A DNA stretch of 64,000 bases, from NCBI RefSeq assembly GCF_050571805.1, contig NZ_CP192219.1, one strand, 5' to 3'. The position numbers and the translations under genes were made by a program. The notes under the pieces were generated by a model. The model saw only the letters and a program-made list of their open reading frames with translations, was not told where the DNA came from and ran no database searches. Below are positions 1 through 8,325 of the stretch, piece after piece. This DNA comes from Halodesulfovibrio aestuarii (GTDB taxonomy: Bacteria; Desulfobacterota; Desulfovibrionia; Desulfovibrionales; Desulfovibrionaceae). Within the stretch, counting starts at the first letter, position 1; each line of letters opens with the position of its first letter.

Positions 1-94
1 TGTCTTCCCCTTTTCCCGGAACAGAAAGTAACCCACTGGGTTTATTCACTACCACAAGCTTAGTGTCTTCGTAGAGAAAGGTAAGGGAAAACAT
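1..94 (-). CDS. RluA-family pseudouridine synthase, N-terminal fragment
   Basis: An ATG at 92-94 on the minus strand, preceded by GGAG with suitable spacing, opens a frame that runs off the left edge after 31 codons. The peptide reads FLYEDTKLVVVNKPSGLLSV, which matches the start of the catalytic domain of RluA/RsuA pseudouridine synthases (a 'vlyED..llvvnKP.G' block). These enzymes isomerise specific uridines in rRNA or tRNA. It lies 87 bases downstream of map in the same direction and may share its transcript. Only the N-terminus is visible, so the subfamily (RluA, RluC, RluD) cannot be told. Confidence 0.75.
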   Translation of the reverse strand, partial: MFSLTFLYEDTKLVVVNKPSGLLSVPGKGED

Positions 95-181
95 AAGTGC
101 TCCAAAAATAACTTTATAAACGCTTCTGCTGCGAAGAAAAGCAAACAGGTACGCAGGGTATACGTATTGCGTAGTGAATTT

Positions 182-1060
182 TTACAACTCGAACGGTGTC
201 AGACTCTCAAAACCGTTCTCGGTGACTACGAGAGTCTGCTCAAACTGGGCAGAAAGGGAACCATCTCTTGTAACGGCAGTCCAGCCATCATCAAGCAAAC
301 GGACGTCCTTTTTGCCGAGGTTAACCATCGGCTCAATAGTAAAAGTCATACCCGGCACAAGAGGGACGTTGCCCCATCGAGAGCGAAAATGAGGAATTTC
401 AGGAGATTCGTGAAAGTCTAACCCAACACCGTGCCCCATGTACTCACGGACAACAGAGCAATTCTGTCCTTCGGCATAGGTCTGAATAGCACCAGATATG
501 TCATTGACAATTTTGCCAGGCTTGACCTGTTCGAGTCCGAGACGCAGACACTCACGAGCCACGTCAACGACTTTGCGAGCATCCGCAGATGGCGTCCCAA
601 CAAAGAATGTCTGGTTGCAATCAGCATAATAGCCGTTAAGGATTGAGGTGATATCTACGTTGACGATATCGCCATCCTTAAGGACATCATTTCCAGGGAT
701 TCCGTGGCAGATAACTTCGTTTGGCGAGACACAAACACTTTTTGGGAACCCATGATAGTTCAACGGGGCAGGGCGTGCGCCATTCTTAATAGTAAATTCA
801 TGCACCGCCCTGTTAATATCTTCAGTCTGTACACCGGGACGAATCAGATCCCTGACGACCTCGAAAGTTTGCATAACCAGCTTGCCGCAACGACGGATAC
901 CTTCAACCTGTTCCGGCGTCTTGAGCCGGACCTTGTAGCGATTAAGCATGGTTTCAGGCAAAGTCAGACTCTCTGCTTTTTCTGTACCCATGCAGCATTT
1001 CTTATATTTTTTTCCACTGCCACACGGGCAGGAGTCGTTACGTCCTATTTTAGTATTCAT
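182..1060 (-). CDS. map: Methionine aminopeptidase, type I, with SEC-C motif
   Basis: Removes the initiator methionine from nascent proteins; a cytosolic metalloprotease. The 292-residue protein opens with a SEC-C zinc motif (CPCGSGKKYKKCC), followed by a pita-bread fold. The metal ligands are recognisable: the Asp pair in the NVDIT...YYADCNQTF stretch, the His in GHGVGLDFHE, Glu in FTIEPMV and Glu in AQFEQT. I chose the ATG at 1060 because AGGAG sits just upstream and the SEC-C motif starts there; the open frame itself extends further to 1138. SEC-C MetAPs are common in bacteria and the motif probably helps ribosome or SecA docking (family knowledge). Confidence 0.95.
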   Translation of the reverse strand: MNTKIGRNDSCPCGSGKKYKKCCMGTEKAESLTLPETMLNRYKVRLKTPEQVEGIRRCGKLVMQTFEVVRDLIRPGVQTEDINRAVHEFTIKNGARPAPLNYHGFPKSVCVSPNEVICHGIPGNDVLKDGDIVNVDITSILNGYYADCNQTFFVGTPSADARKVVDVARECLRLGLEQVKPGKIVNDISGAIQTYAEGQNCSVVREYMGHGVGLDFHESPEIPHFRSRWGNVPLVPGMTFTIEPMVNLGKKDVRLLDDGWTAVTRDGSLSAQFEQTLVVTENGFESLTPFEL

Positions 1061-1317
1061 CAGTGGTCTCCTGAAGATTTTGTGACAAATTGTACCTGAG
1101 AAATGATGGTTACAAAAAAAGCGACAATTGAAAAGCACTGGCAGAAATTAAGGAAACAGGCTCAAGATGCACACAACACATTGAAAGCTATGTAGTGGCA
1201 GGTGATAAACCATTAAGAATGGTACAACGCCCGAAGAAGTGAGCAATGCAGGGAGCGGCTAAACAGGACGGCAAGTCAAACGGCTCATGCCGGATTAATC
1301 AATAACAATAACGAACG

Positions 1318-1353
1318 ACAAAAAAAGGGTTACACATTTGTGTAACCCTTTTG
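1318..1353 (-). terminator. Intrinsic terminator of the tRNA-Val/tRNA-Asp transcript
   Basis: A perfect 10-bp stem (GGGTTACACA / TGTGTAACCC) with a very short loop is followed by a T run when read on the minus strand. It sits 8 bases past the CCA of tRNA-Asp, so it should end the tandem tRNA transcript. Confidence 0.8.
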
Positions 1354-1360
1354 ACTCCAA

Positions 1361-1437
<77 letters not shown>

Positions 1438-1444
1438 GCATAAA

Positions 1445-1520
1445 TGGTGGGCGGTACAAGGCTCGAACTTGTGACCCTCGGCTTGTAAGGCCGATGCTCT
1501 CCCAACTGAGCTAACCGCCC
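1445..1520 (-). tRNA. tRNA-Val (UAC)
   Basis: A 76-base cloverleaf with encoded CCA. The acceptor stem GGGCGGT pairs with ACCGCCC, the D arm reads AGCTCAGTTGGGAGAGC, and the anticodon loop CTTACAA gives anticodon TAC. First gene of a two-tRNA transcript with tRNA-Asp. Confidence 0.96.
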
Positions 1521-1535
1521 ATATTCAGAAAACAC

Positions 1536-1564
1536 TTACTAGTGAATCCGGCTCAACGAGTCAA
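1536..1564 (-). promoter_or_regulatory. Candidate sigma-70 promoter of the tRNA pair
   Basis: On the minus strand TTGACT (1559-1564) is followed after 17 bases by TAGTAA (1536-1541), and the tRNA-Val 5' end lies 15 bases further on, which fits a short 5' leader. A perfect 14-bp palindrome (AATACAATTGTATT, 1573-1586) lies just upstream of the -35. Confidence 0.5.
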
Positions 1565-1910
1565 CTTTTTTCAATACAATTGTATTTGCTAAAAGCTGTT
1601 CCCCTCAAGCGAAAGAGCTTTTACGTAATTTCAAAATTGCCTGCAAGTCTTTTTTTCATTTTCTCCTTTCTTTATGCATCACTCCCCAGAATCCCTGCGA
1701 ATTCTCTAGCTTTACGCCAAATCTAACGGTTCTTCATTGTACGTTCACGCAACAGCACAAATCTAGTCCTGTTTAATTTTTTTTACCTACAGAAAGCCCC
1801 GCAACTTCAGGCTTAAGGCATTAGAGACCTATTATAATTACTTAATATAATGAGAAAAAACTTGTGCACACTTCTTCTTTTACGCTACAACAGCTTCAGA
1901 CCTGTGTTGG

Positions 1911-1951
1911 GATTATTGACCACAATCTCAAAAGATTATTGACCACAATCT
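1911..1951 (+). repeat. Tandem 18-bp direct repeat in the porin leader
   Basis: GATTATTGACCACAATCT occurs at 1911-1928 and again at 1934-1951, a 23-base period. Each copy carries AGATT/AATCT-type inverted ends, and the second can fold as AAAGATT...AATCTTT. It lies about 35-75 bases upstream of the porin ATG. It could be a doubled operator or a recent slippage duplication. Confidence 0.7.
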
Positions 1952-1985
1952 TTTAGCAGTCTTAAAGAAAGAAGGATTTTTACAC

Positions 1986-3350
1986 ATGAAACGCATTATT
2001 ATCCTGATGCTTGCTTGTGCTATGGTATTTAGCGCCGTAGCTTCAAGTTCAGCTACCGAATTTAAAGTTTCCGGTACACTCGACATGGCCTTCGAGTTTT
2101 TGGACAATCCTGATCCAATAAGTGCTGACAATGGTGACTACTTCCAAGCTCTCCAGCGTCTGCGTACCAAAATTGACATCATTGCTAACGAATCTCTGAA
2201 AGGTGTTTACTACCTTGAAGTCGGCAGCATTTACTGGGGCCAAGGCGGCGGAAGCAGCGCTGGACCACTCACTGGACGTACAGGCCCGGGCAGCGGCGGC
2301 GCACTTGGTACCGACGGCGTTAACGTTGAAACTAAACGCATGTACATCGACTACCAGATGCCTAACACTGCTCTTTCTATCCGCATGGGTCTCCAAGGCC
2401 TCGCACTTCCATCTCTTGCTAACAACAACCCTGTTCTCGACGATGACGTAGCAGCTGTAGTTGCTAACTACGCTTTCACAGATCAGTATAACGTTGTAGC
2501 AGCTTGGGCTCGTGCTGCTGATACTAGAAACTTAGGTAACACAAGCAACGACAAATACGATGTATTTGCTCTTATCGCAGGTTTAAACTTCGAACCTGTA
2601 ACTATCGTTCCTTACGCTGCCTATGCAACTATAGGCCGCAATGCTGACATCCATTCCACAGACGGAACTAACCTTCTTGGCACAAAAGATCGCGACGTTT
2701 GGTATGTTGGTCTTTCCGCTAAGTCTAACTACTGGGAAAATCTGAACCTTGCTATGGACTTCATGTGGGGCAGATCTGACGACGCCGGTATTTCCGCTGC
2801 TAACGCAGCTGCAAACCCAGAAGTAGCTTCTATCAGAGAACAGAGCGGTTTCTATGTACTCCTCCATGGTGATTACAAAATGGAATCCTTCACTCCTACT
2901 CTTGACCTCTGGTACTCTTCCGGTGATGAAGACGGCCTGAACAGTGACGGCAACTTACTGCCTGAAATCTCTGCTGGCGGCCTCGCTCTTACCAACCTTG
3001 GTACTGACGGCGGCTTCTACGACACCACAGATAACGCATTCACAACTTCCGGTATCGGCACCATGGGTGTTGTTCTCGGCATCACTGAAGTTTCCTTTAT
3101 TGAAAACGTAACTCATGACTTTAAAGTTGCATGGATGCAGGGCACCTCTGATTACTCCAGCACTGGTGCAGTTGATCAGTTCCCAACTGACGAAGACCGT
3201 GCTTGGGAATTCAACATCGATACTAACTGGCAGATGTACGAAAACCTCGCAGCTATCTTAGAACTTGGTTACTTAAACCCAGACTATGAGTCTGTTTCAG
3301 ACGAAGAAGCTGTTTGGAAAGCCGCTCTCGGCTTCCAGTACTCTTACTAG
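1986..3350 (+). CDS. Outer membrane homotrimeric porin
   Basis: A 454-residue outer membrane beta-barrel. It starts with a typical signal peptide (MKRIIILMLACAMVFSAVASSSA, cleavage probably after SSA), continues with alternating amphipathic strands rich in Tyr, Trp, Gly and Asn, and ends in an aromatic C-terminus (FQYSY) as outer membrane barrels recognised by BamA do. A GAAGGA ribosome site precedes the ATG. The sequence resembles the abundant porin family of Desulfovibrio, which would admit small anions such as sulfate and organic acids. It is monocistronic, with a strong terminator downstream. Codon use is biased towards optimal codons, consistent with high expression. Confidence 0.85.
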   Translation: MKRIIILMLACAMVFSAVASSSATEFKVSGTLDMAFEFLDNPDPISADNGDYFQALQRLRTKIDIIANESLKGVYYLEVGSIYWGQGGGSSAGPLTGRTGPGSGGALGTDGVNVETKRMYIDYQMPNTALSIRMGLQGLALPSLANNNPVLDDDVAAVVANYAFTDQYNVVAAWARAADTRNLGNTSNDKYDVFALIAGLNFEPVTIVPYAAYATIGRNADIHSTDGTNLLGTKDRDVWYVGLSAKSNYWENLNLAMDFMWGRSDDAGISAANAAANPEVASIREQSGFYVLLHGDYKMESFTPTLDLWYSSGDEDGLNSDGNLLPEISAGGLALTNLGTDGGFYDTTDNAFTTSGIGTMGVVLGITEVSFIENVTHDFKVAWMQGTSDYSSTGAVDQFPTDEDRAWEFNIDTNWQMYENLAAILELGYLNPDYESVSDEEAVWKAALGFQYSY

Positions 3351-3398
3351 TTAATAGCTAGTGGTCAGCGCATAGCCACGCGCAAACAACACAGTTCG

Positions 3399-3428
3399 AG
3401 CCGGAGGATTTTAATCCTCCGGCTTTTT
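3399..3428 (+). terminator. Intrinsic terminator of the porin gene
   Basis: AGCCGGAGGAT pairs with ATCCTCCGGCT over 11 bp with a short loop, followed by TTTTT. It lies 49 bases past the porin stop codon. Confidence 0.88.
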
Positions 3429-3535
3429 AATGTAAAAAAAATCAGCACATCACTTTTTGTAATATGCTGATATATCATCTCATAATGTTCACGCCAGTGT
3501 TCTGCGGCATATATGCAATCACACTTCAGTAAACA

Positions 3536-4555
3536 TCAATCCATTTGAAAAACAGGCAGGTTCCAGCCTAATGCATTCTCAGGAGTCAACCCTTGCGACT
3601 TCCAAAAGGCTTTATGAGCCCCTTTGTAGCCCCAAAGTTCTCCTTGGTAGCGTTTGGGAAAAAACAATCTTGAAAAAGGCTTATTTAACATTTGCATCTT
3701 TTCAACAATCAAACATCTCAGAGCTTCGCTACGAACCATATTTCCCATTGCGGGATGGAACGGCCCTGCAACAAGGCTATCGGTTAATCCATCCTCCTGA
3801 GCCACTCCTATTCGAATGACACGAATACCATGCCGCCAGAGATCAAGCAGGCCCACACCAAGAGCTCCCACAGTCTCGTCTAAAGCCCATGGTGCATACT
3901 CTCCTCGAGCGAACCAGCGAGCCAAAACGGTATCCTCAAAAACCAGACACGGATAGAGACGAACAACTGCCGGAGCGATGGAACACGTTTTTCGAATATC
4001 ATCTTGAAATATCTTGCTATCCATTCCGGGAAGTCCCGGAAGCAATTGAACGCCCAGATCAAGTGAACACTTTATAACAGTATTGCAAGCACTTACAATC
4101 ACATCTTCAGTATATCCACGCTTGCTATTAGCTAACACTGTGTTATTATAGCTTTGAACGCCCAGTTCGACAGTCCTCAGCCCTAGATCCTTCAGGAGCA
4201 ATAGTTGCTCCCGGTCTACCGCATCTGGACGGGTAGAGCAGCGCACGCCTGAAACTTTTCCAGACTCTTTGAAATGTGCGGCAAGCGAAACAAGCCGCTT
4301 CTGCCATTCGAAGGGGAGTGCGGTAAACGTTCCACCATAAAATGCGACCTCAAATGCGGCATCATCTTCTGCATTCTCGAGAATTTGTTGCAAAAAATTG
4401 TAAATATTTTTCAATTGCGCTTCAGCTGTCCCAGTTTGAATCGTCTGAGAACAATATACACATCGGGTTCTGCATCCGGCAAAAGGCATAAAAATTGGCA
4501 GGATTCTAGTCTTGCTTCTCGCAGGTTCTGGGTGAGAGAAAATCATTTCTGACAT
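3536..4555 (-). CDS. Radical SAM protein, Elp3-like group
   Basis: A 339-residue protein with the radical SAM cluster motif C28-x3-C32-x2-C35, followed by the glycine motif AFYGGTFTAL that contacts S-adenosylmethionine. Such proteins bind a [4Fe-4S] cluster and generate a 5'-deoxyadenosyl radical. The sequence pattern (PIFMPFAGCRTRCVYC, then GVRCSTRPD and GVQSYNNTVLANSKRGYT) is that of the Elp3/oxygen-independent coproporphyrinogen-like group. There is no acetyltransferase domain, so it is not a full Elp3. Substrate unknown. It stands alone between the porin and the HIT gene and reads toward the porin. Confidence 0.75.
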   Translation of the reverse strand: MSEMIFSHPEPARSKTRILPIFMPFAGCRTRCVYCSQTIQTGTAEAQLKNIYNFLQQILENAEDDAAFEVAFYGGTFTALPFEWQKRLVSLAAHFKESGKVSGVRCSTRPDAVDREQLLLLKDLGLRTVELGVQSYNNTVLANSKRGYTEDVIVSACNTVIKCSLDLGVQLLPGLPGMDSKIFQDDIRKTCSIAPAVVRLYPCLVFEDTVLARWFARGEYAPWALDETVGALGVGLLDLWRHGIRVIRIGVAQEDGLTDSLVAGPFHPAMGNMVRSEALRCLIVEKMQMLNKPFSRLFFPKRYQGELWGYKGAHKAFWKSQGLTPENALGWNLPVFQMD

Positions 4556-4716
4556 AACCGCCTTTATGTATTAATCTTTTTTTTACATTTTCCGTGTAAA
4601 AAATATATACCACCTCAAAACGAGCAAAAGACCCGTAGATTCAGGCACAGCGGCCCTTTAAACAAGTGCCGAACAACACATCAACAGTGTAAACACATAA
4701 AATTACGTAAAAAAAC

Positions 4717-4744
4717 TTGATTGCTCGTACACATTGAGTATATA
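4717..4744 (+). promoter_or_regulatory. Candidate sigma-70 promoter of the HIT gene
   Basis: TTGATT (4717-4722), a 16-base spacer and TATATA (4739-4744) lie about 80 bases upstream of the HIT start codon. No experimental support; matched by eye to the consensus. Confidence 0.4.
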
Positions 4745-4825
4745 CACAGCGCGACACGTGACTGGAAAAGATAAAATCATCCAGCCTATTACCTGAACAA
4801 TGTAACAAAAAATCATTACAGCCCT

Positions 4826-5242
4826 ATGAGTACTCACGATTGTATTTTTTGCAAGATCGTTAATGGCGAAATTCCGTGTGTAGAAATCTACTCAGACGAC
4901 AAAGTACTGGCTTTTCTAGACATTGGTCCGGTAAATAGAGGCCACACGCTTATTATTCCTAAACAGCACTATGCGAATATCTTTGATATTCCTGCTGAAA
5001 TTGCCCCTGCCATCATCAGCACACAACAGACTGTTGGCAAAGCTATACTTGCCACTACAGGGGCAACAGGGTTGAATATATTCATGAACAACCATCCAGA
5101 TGCCGGTCAGCTTGTTTTCCATGCTCACTGGCACCTGATTCCCCGCTTCAGTGATGATGGGCTGAAGCATTGGCCACAGGCAGCATACGACTCTATTGAA
5201 GAGGCACAGCATTTAGCCACCAGCATTCGGCAGCACATATAA
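4826..5242 (+). CDS. HIT family hydrolase
   Basis: A 138-residue histidine-triad protein. The catalytic triad is H99-A-H101-W-H103 (HAHWHLIPR), and the N-terminus has CIFCKIVNGEIP, typical of the Hint/HinT branch with a Cys pair. Members hydrolyse nucleoside phosphoramidates or dinucleotides such as AMP-lysine. The start lacks a strong ribosome site, but no better ATG exists. The IHF/HU gene follows after 32 bases and may be cotranscribed. Confidence 0.9.
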   Translation: MSTHDCIFCKIVNGEIPCVEIYSDDKVLAFLDIGPVNRGHTLIIPKQHYANIFDIPAEIAPAIISTQQTVGKAILATTGATGLNIFMNNHPDAGQLVFHAHWHLIPRFSDDGLKHWPQAAYDSIEEAQHLATSIRQHI

Positions 5243-5274
5243 GAGCCGTTACCCCACGAAAATGGGAGGATAAC

Positions 5275-5565
5275 ATGGAAGGGAAAACCCTTACAAAAGC
5301 TGACATTGTAGATTCTATCTACGAAAAGACTGACAGGAACCGCGCAGAAGTTAAAAACCTCGTAGAATCCCTGTTGGATATCATGAAGAGTGCAATCAAA
5401 AAAGATCACGCACTTCTCATCAGCGGATTCGGTAAACTTGAAGCTTACGACAAAAAAGCTCGTAAGGGCCGCAACCCGCAGACAGACGAAACTATTACCC
5501 TGCCTCCGCGTAAGGTTGTAGTATTCCGCCTGTCCCGCAAATTCCGCGCTGAACTGAACGGTTAG
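5275..5565 (+). CDS. IHF/HU family DNA-binding protein, IhfA-like
   Basis: A 96-residue architectural DNA-binding protein of the HU/IHF fold. The N-terminal KADIVDSIYEKTDRNRAEV helix pair and the beta-arm stretch ISGFGKLEAYDKKARKGRNPQT are diagnostic, and the RNP.T segment carries the intercalating Pro. The KARKGRNPQTDETI and LSRKFR patterns favour IHF-alpha over HU. It bends DNA in nucleoid organisation and promoter activation. GGGAGG precedes the ATG, and a bidirectional terminator follows. Confidence 0.88.
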   Translation: MEGKTLTKADIVDSIYEKTDRNRAEVKNLVESLLDIMKSAIKKDHALLISGFGKLEAYDKKARKGRNPQTDETITLPPRKVVVFRLSRKFRAELNG

Positions 5566-5621
5566 TTCTCAGAACGGAATTGTCAGGCACACTCTGCATC
5601 TGCACTGTGCCTACATCTTAC

Positions 5622-5650
5622 AAAAAAACCCGCATTACGCGGGTTTTTTT
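5622..5650. terminator. Bidirectional terminator between IHF/HU and RlpA
   Basis: AAAAAAACCCGC pairs with GCGGGTTTTTTT around a short ATTAC loop. A tract on one side and T tract on the other let it serve the convergent IHF/HU gene (plus) and rlpA (minus). Confidence 0.88.
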
Positions 5651-5655
5651 TGTTT

Positions 5656-6390
5656 CTACTTTCCAGCAAAAATAAAAGCACCGGAAAACTCATTACCAAG
5701 AGCATGCTTTGCACGCTCAGCGGCTGTATAGGTTAAATAAGGGCCAACGTGCACCTTCCAGATACTGGAACTTATATCCTGATACAACCGACAGGAACGT
5801 CCCTCTTGAACTATTTTTTTCCGGAGCGTCTGGGCATTAAATTTATCCCCGAAAGAACCAACCTGAACATAATATGTTCCACCGGTTTTATTGGGAGCAG
5901 AGGCCACAGTACTATGATTAGGCCCGCCGATAGCTTCCAGCTTAACCGAAACAACGCCGGGGCCAAGCATACCAAGTTTCTGTGCCGCCGAGTGTGTTAA
6001 ATCAATAATACGCCCTTCAACAAAAGGCCCTCTATCGTTAACACGAACAACAACAGAACGGTTGTTCTCTATGTTTGTTACACGTACGAGAGTACCAAAA
6101 GGCAAATTTTTATGCGCAGCAGTCATGCCGTACATATCGTAGCGCTCACCATTAGCGGTTTTTTTACCGTGAAATTTTTTACCGTACCAGGACGCTTTGC
6201 CGAACTGCACAAAATTTTCAGATGAGGCCAACGTATTGTAGCGTTTTCCCCATACAGCATATGAACCGGCAGATTTAGCTTTGGTAGAGGTAGTCGCTGA
6301 CTGTCTGTGCGGAGAAGCTATGTGCTTCTTTCCACACCCGACAAGCGATATGAGACATGCAATACAAAGCGAAAAAATAAAGACTCGCAA
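5656..6390 (-). CDS. rlpA: RlpA-like lipoprotein with DPBB and SPOR domains
   Basis: A 244-residue lipoprotein of the septal-ring RlpA family, which binds or cleaves glycan strands lacking stem peptides at the division site. It has a lipobox ending at C19 (SLVGC), a double-psi beta-barrel domain at about residues 60-155 (GKASWYGKKFHGKKTANGE, then VRVNDRGPF with the catalytic-type Asp) and a C-terminal SPOR domain at about 170-244 (YYVQVGSFGDKFNAQTL). It is convergent with IHF/HU and separated by about 110 bases from the condensing-enzyme gene upstream. The start gives a proper signal peptide. Confidence 0.9.
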   Translation of the reverse strand: MRVFIFSLCIACLISLVGCGKKHIASPHRQSATTSTKAKSAGSYAVWGKRYNTLASSENFVQFGKASWYGKKFHGKKTANGERYDMYGMTAAHKNLPFGTLVRVTNIENNRSVVVRVNDRGPFVEGRIIDLTHSAAQKLGMLGPGVVSVKLEAIGGPNHSTVASAPNKTGGTYYVQVGSFGDKFNAQTLRKKIVQEGRSCRLYQDISSSIWKVHVGPYLTYTAAERAKHALGNEFSGAFIFAGK

Positions 6391-6501
6391 AGAATACTCC
6401 TAGTACGTAATACATCATAGAAAGAATATTCATTGGCTATAATATTAAAAGAACGCATGCTGCAAGAGGCAACATGCGTCCTTTTATCGTCTTTACGTTC
6501 T

Positions 6502-8325
6502 CTAACAAAGTACTTCGGGCTTTTTTCCTTCTTCCAGCTCGCATTCGCGCTGTAAAAGTTGCTCAAGCATAATATCTGCACCGACCACACCTGTAATATT
6601 ATCGTGACCATCTGTAACAGGGGCTGAAACCGTCAAAATAAGCTGCCCTGTAAAATGCGATGTGTACAAGTTGGTAATATGCAGTTTGCCTGTCTGAATC
6701 GGCTTCTGGAACCACTCTCTGGATGAGAAGTCATACCCGATATCAAGCACTTCATACTTTTCTTTAAACCGCATATCAGTAATTTCCGAAGCAATCAGAC
6801 CACCGTCTTTGTCCGTCAGATACAGATACTGAATAAACGGATAGTCCTGTACAAAGTCTGTCAGGCAACCATAGTTTTCTTTTGCAAGAATAACGTTACA
6901 ATCCACTGACAATTTGGAAATAAGTGTAGCCGCAAGATTATGTGCAACCTCTTTAAGGTTATCGAAGTCCGTGCGGAACATTTCCGGCATATAGCGGCGC
7001 ACAAGGCGTTCCATTTCTTTGTTAGAAACAGAAGTGGATCGGCCATTTTCATACGCTTCCATAATCCTATCGTACACTTTACCTACGGATGGGTGACGTT
7101 TTGAAACTTCATTGTCACCTGTAAGTTTAAGTGTCTGGTTAATCCAGTAGGCTACACCGGCTCTACCGGATTTATCTGTGATGATAATCGGTACAGGACG
7201 GTTAAGAAGACGGCTGGTATCAAAGACGTTGTAAATCTCTTCGTTTTTAGCAAGGCCATCCACGTGGATACCTGCACTCGTAGCGTTAAAATCACGCCCG
7301 ACAAACGGATAGTTATCTGCAACTTTGTACTCAAGCTCGTTTTCGAAATATTCACAGATTTCGCTAATTACACGGGTATCAGCGGATTCATCGTGACCGG
7401 TAAGAGATATGTATTCAATAATAAGCGCCTCAATAGGCGAGTTACCGGTACGTTCACCAAACCCGAGCAACGTTCCGTTAGCGCCACCACAGCCATACAG
7501 CCATGCTGTTACTGCGTTAACTAACGTCTTATGAAAATCGTTATGTCCGTGCCATTCCAACCATTCACTCGGCACACCGACTTCATCTGTAAACGCGCGT
7601 ACAATACGAGGAACAGAACGCGGGAGCGTTGCTCCAGAGTACGGGACACCGTAGCCCATTGTATCACACATTCGAATTTTAACCGGCAGTCCACTCTGGC
7701 GGGAAAGCTCCATCAGCTTTTCTGCGAACGGCAAACAGAATCCATAAATATCAGAGCGGGTAATGTCCTCAAAATGACAACGAGGAGAAATGCCCCAAGC
7801 CAATGCTTGTTCAATAACCTCAAGGTAGTTACGCATTGCCTGTTCACGATCAAGCCCAAGCTTTAAGTAGATATGGTAATCAGAAACTGAAGTAAGCATC
7901 CCTACTTCTTTAAATTCCATACTCTTAGCTATTTTCAGATCATCCTTATGGGCACGAATCCATCCGGTAATTTCCGGGTATTTGTAGCCTCTGGAGCGAC
8001 AGGCATCAATGGCACGCTTGTCTTTATCAGAGTACATAAAGAACTCAGAGGCACGGATCAATCCGCTTCTGCCACCAAGCCTATGCAGCATATCAAAAAT
8101 AGTTTCAATCTGCTTTACCGTGTACGGAGGTCTTGCCTGCTGACCATCCCGAAATGTTGTATCGGTGATGAACATTGGCTCCGCCGGGCGCGGTGCCACA
8201 AAAACATCATCAAACGCGATACGGCTAATCTGCTTATAAGGAAACAGATCGCGATAATATTCACCTTTTTCAAGGTTCTCAAGTTTAAGCTTCGATGTCG
8301 CGCGATTTAGATGAAACAAGGTCAC
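6502..8325 (-). CDS. Re-citrate synthase-like condensing enzyme fused to a Cache domain
   Basis: A 607-residue DRE-TIM metallolyase of the isopropylmalate/homocitrate synthase family. The signature DTTFRDGQQ lies at residues 55-63, and the metal-binding pair H259/H261 is in EWHGHND. Residues 50-390 form the TIM barrel. In Desulfovibrio, members of this type next to dsr genes are thought to be Re-citrate synthases (acetyl-CoA plus oxaloacetate), and I infer that here. The C-terminal ~130 residues (about 475-590) instead look like a Cache/PDC small-molecule sensor (DYPFIQYLYLTDKDG, SSREWF, TVSAPV, GVVGADIML). There is no membrane segment, so the sensor would be cytoplasmic. The start is a GTG at 8325 with AAGGAGG ten bases upstream, overlapping the preceding gene by 41 bases. 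Confidence 0.8.
   Translation of the reverse strand: MTLFHLNRATSKLKLENLEKGEYYRDLFPYKQISRIAFDDVFVAPRPAEPMFITDTTFRDGQQARPPYTVKQIETIFDMLHRLGGRSGLIRASEFFMYSDKDKRAIDACRSRGYKYPEITGWIRAHKDDLKIAKSMEFKEVGMLTSVSDYHIYLKLGLDREQAMRNYLEVIEQALAWGISPRCHFEDITRSDIYGFCLPFAEKLMELSRQSGLPVKIRMCDTMGYGVPYSGATLPRSVPRIVRAFTDEVGVPSEWLEWHGHNDFHKTLVNAVTAWLYGCGGANGTLLGFGERTGNSPIEALIIEYISLTGHDESADTRVISEICEYFENELEYKVADNYPFVGRDFNATSAGIHVDGLAKNEEIYNVFDTSRLLNRPVPIIITDKSGRAGVAYWINQTLKLTGDNEVSKRHPSVGKVYDRIMEAYENGRSTSVSNKEMERLVRRYMPEMFRTDFDNLKEVAHNLAATLISKLSVDCNVILAKENYGCLTDFVQDYPFIQYLYLTDKDGGLIASEITDMRFKEKYEVLDIGYDFSSREWFQKPIQTGKLHITNLYTSHFTGQLILTVSAPVTDGHDNITGVVGADIMLEQLLQRECELEEGKKPEVLC

Larger units (their letters stand above)
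1521..1985. other. Intergenic region between the tRNA pair and the porin
   Basis: No gene is visible in this 465-base AT-rich stretch. It holds the tRNA promoter at its left end, two TATAAT hexamers (1833-1838 and 1846-1851) without a convincing -35, and a tandem direct repeat close to the porin start. The porin transcript most likely begins here with a leader of over 100 bases. Confidence 0.5.
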
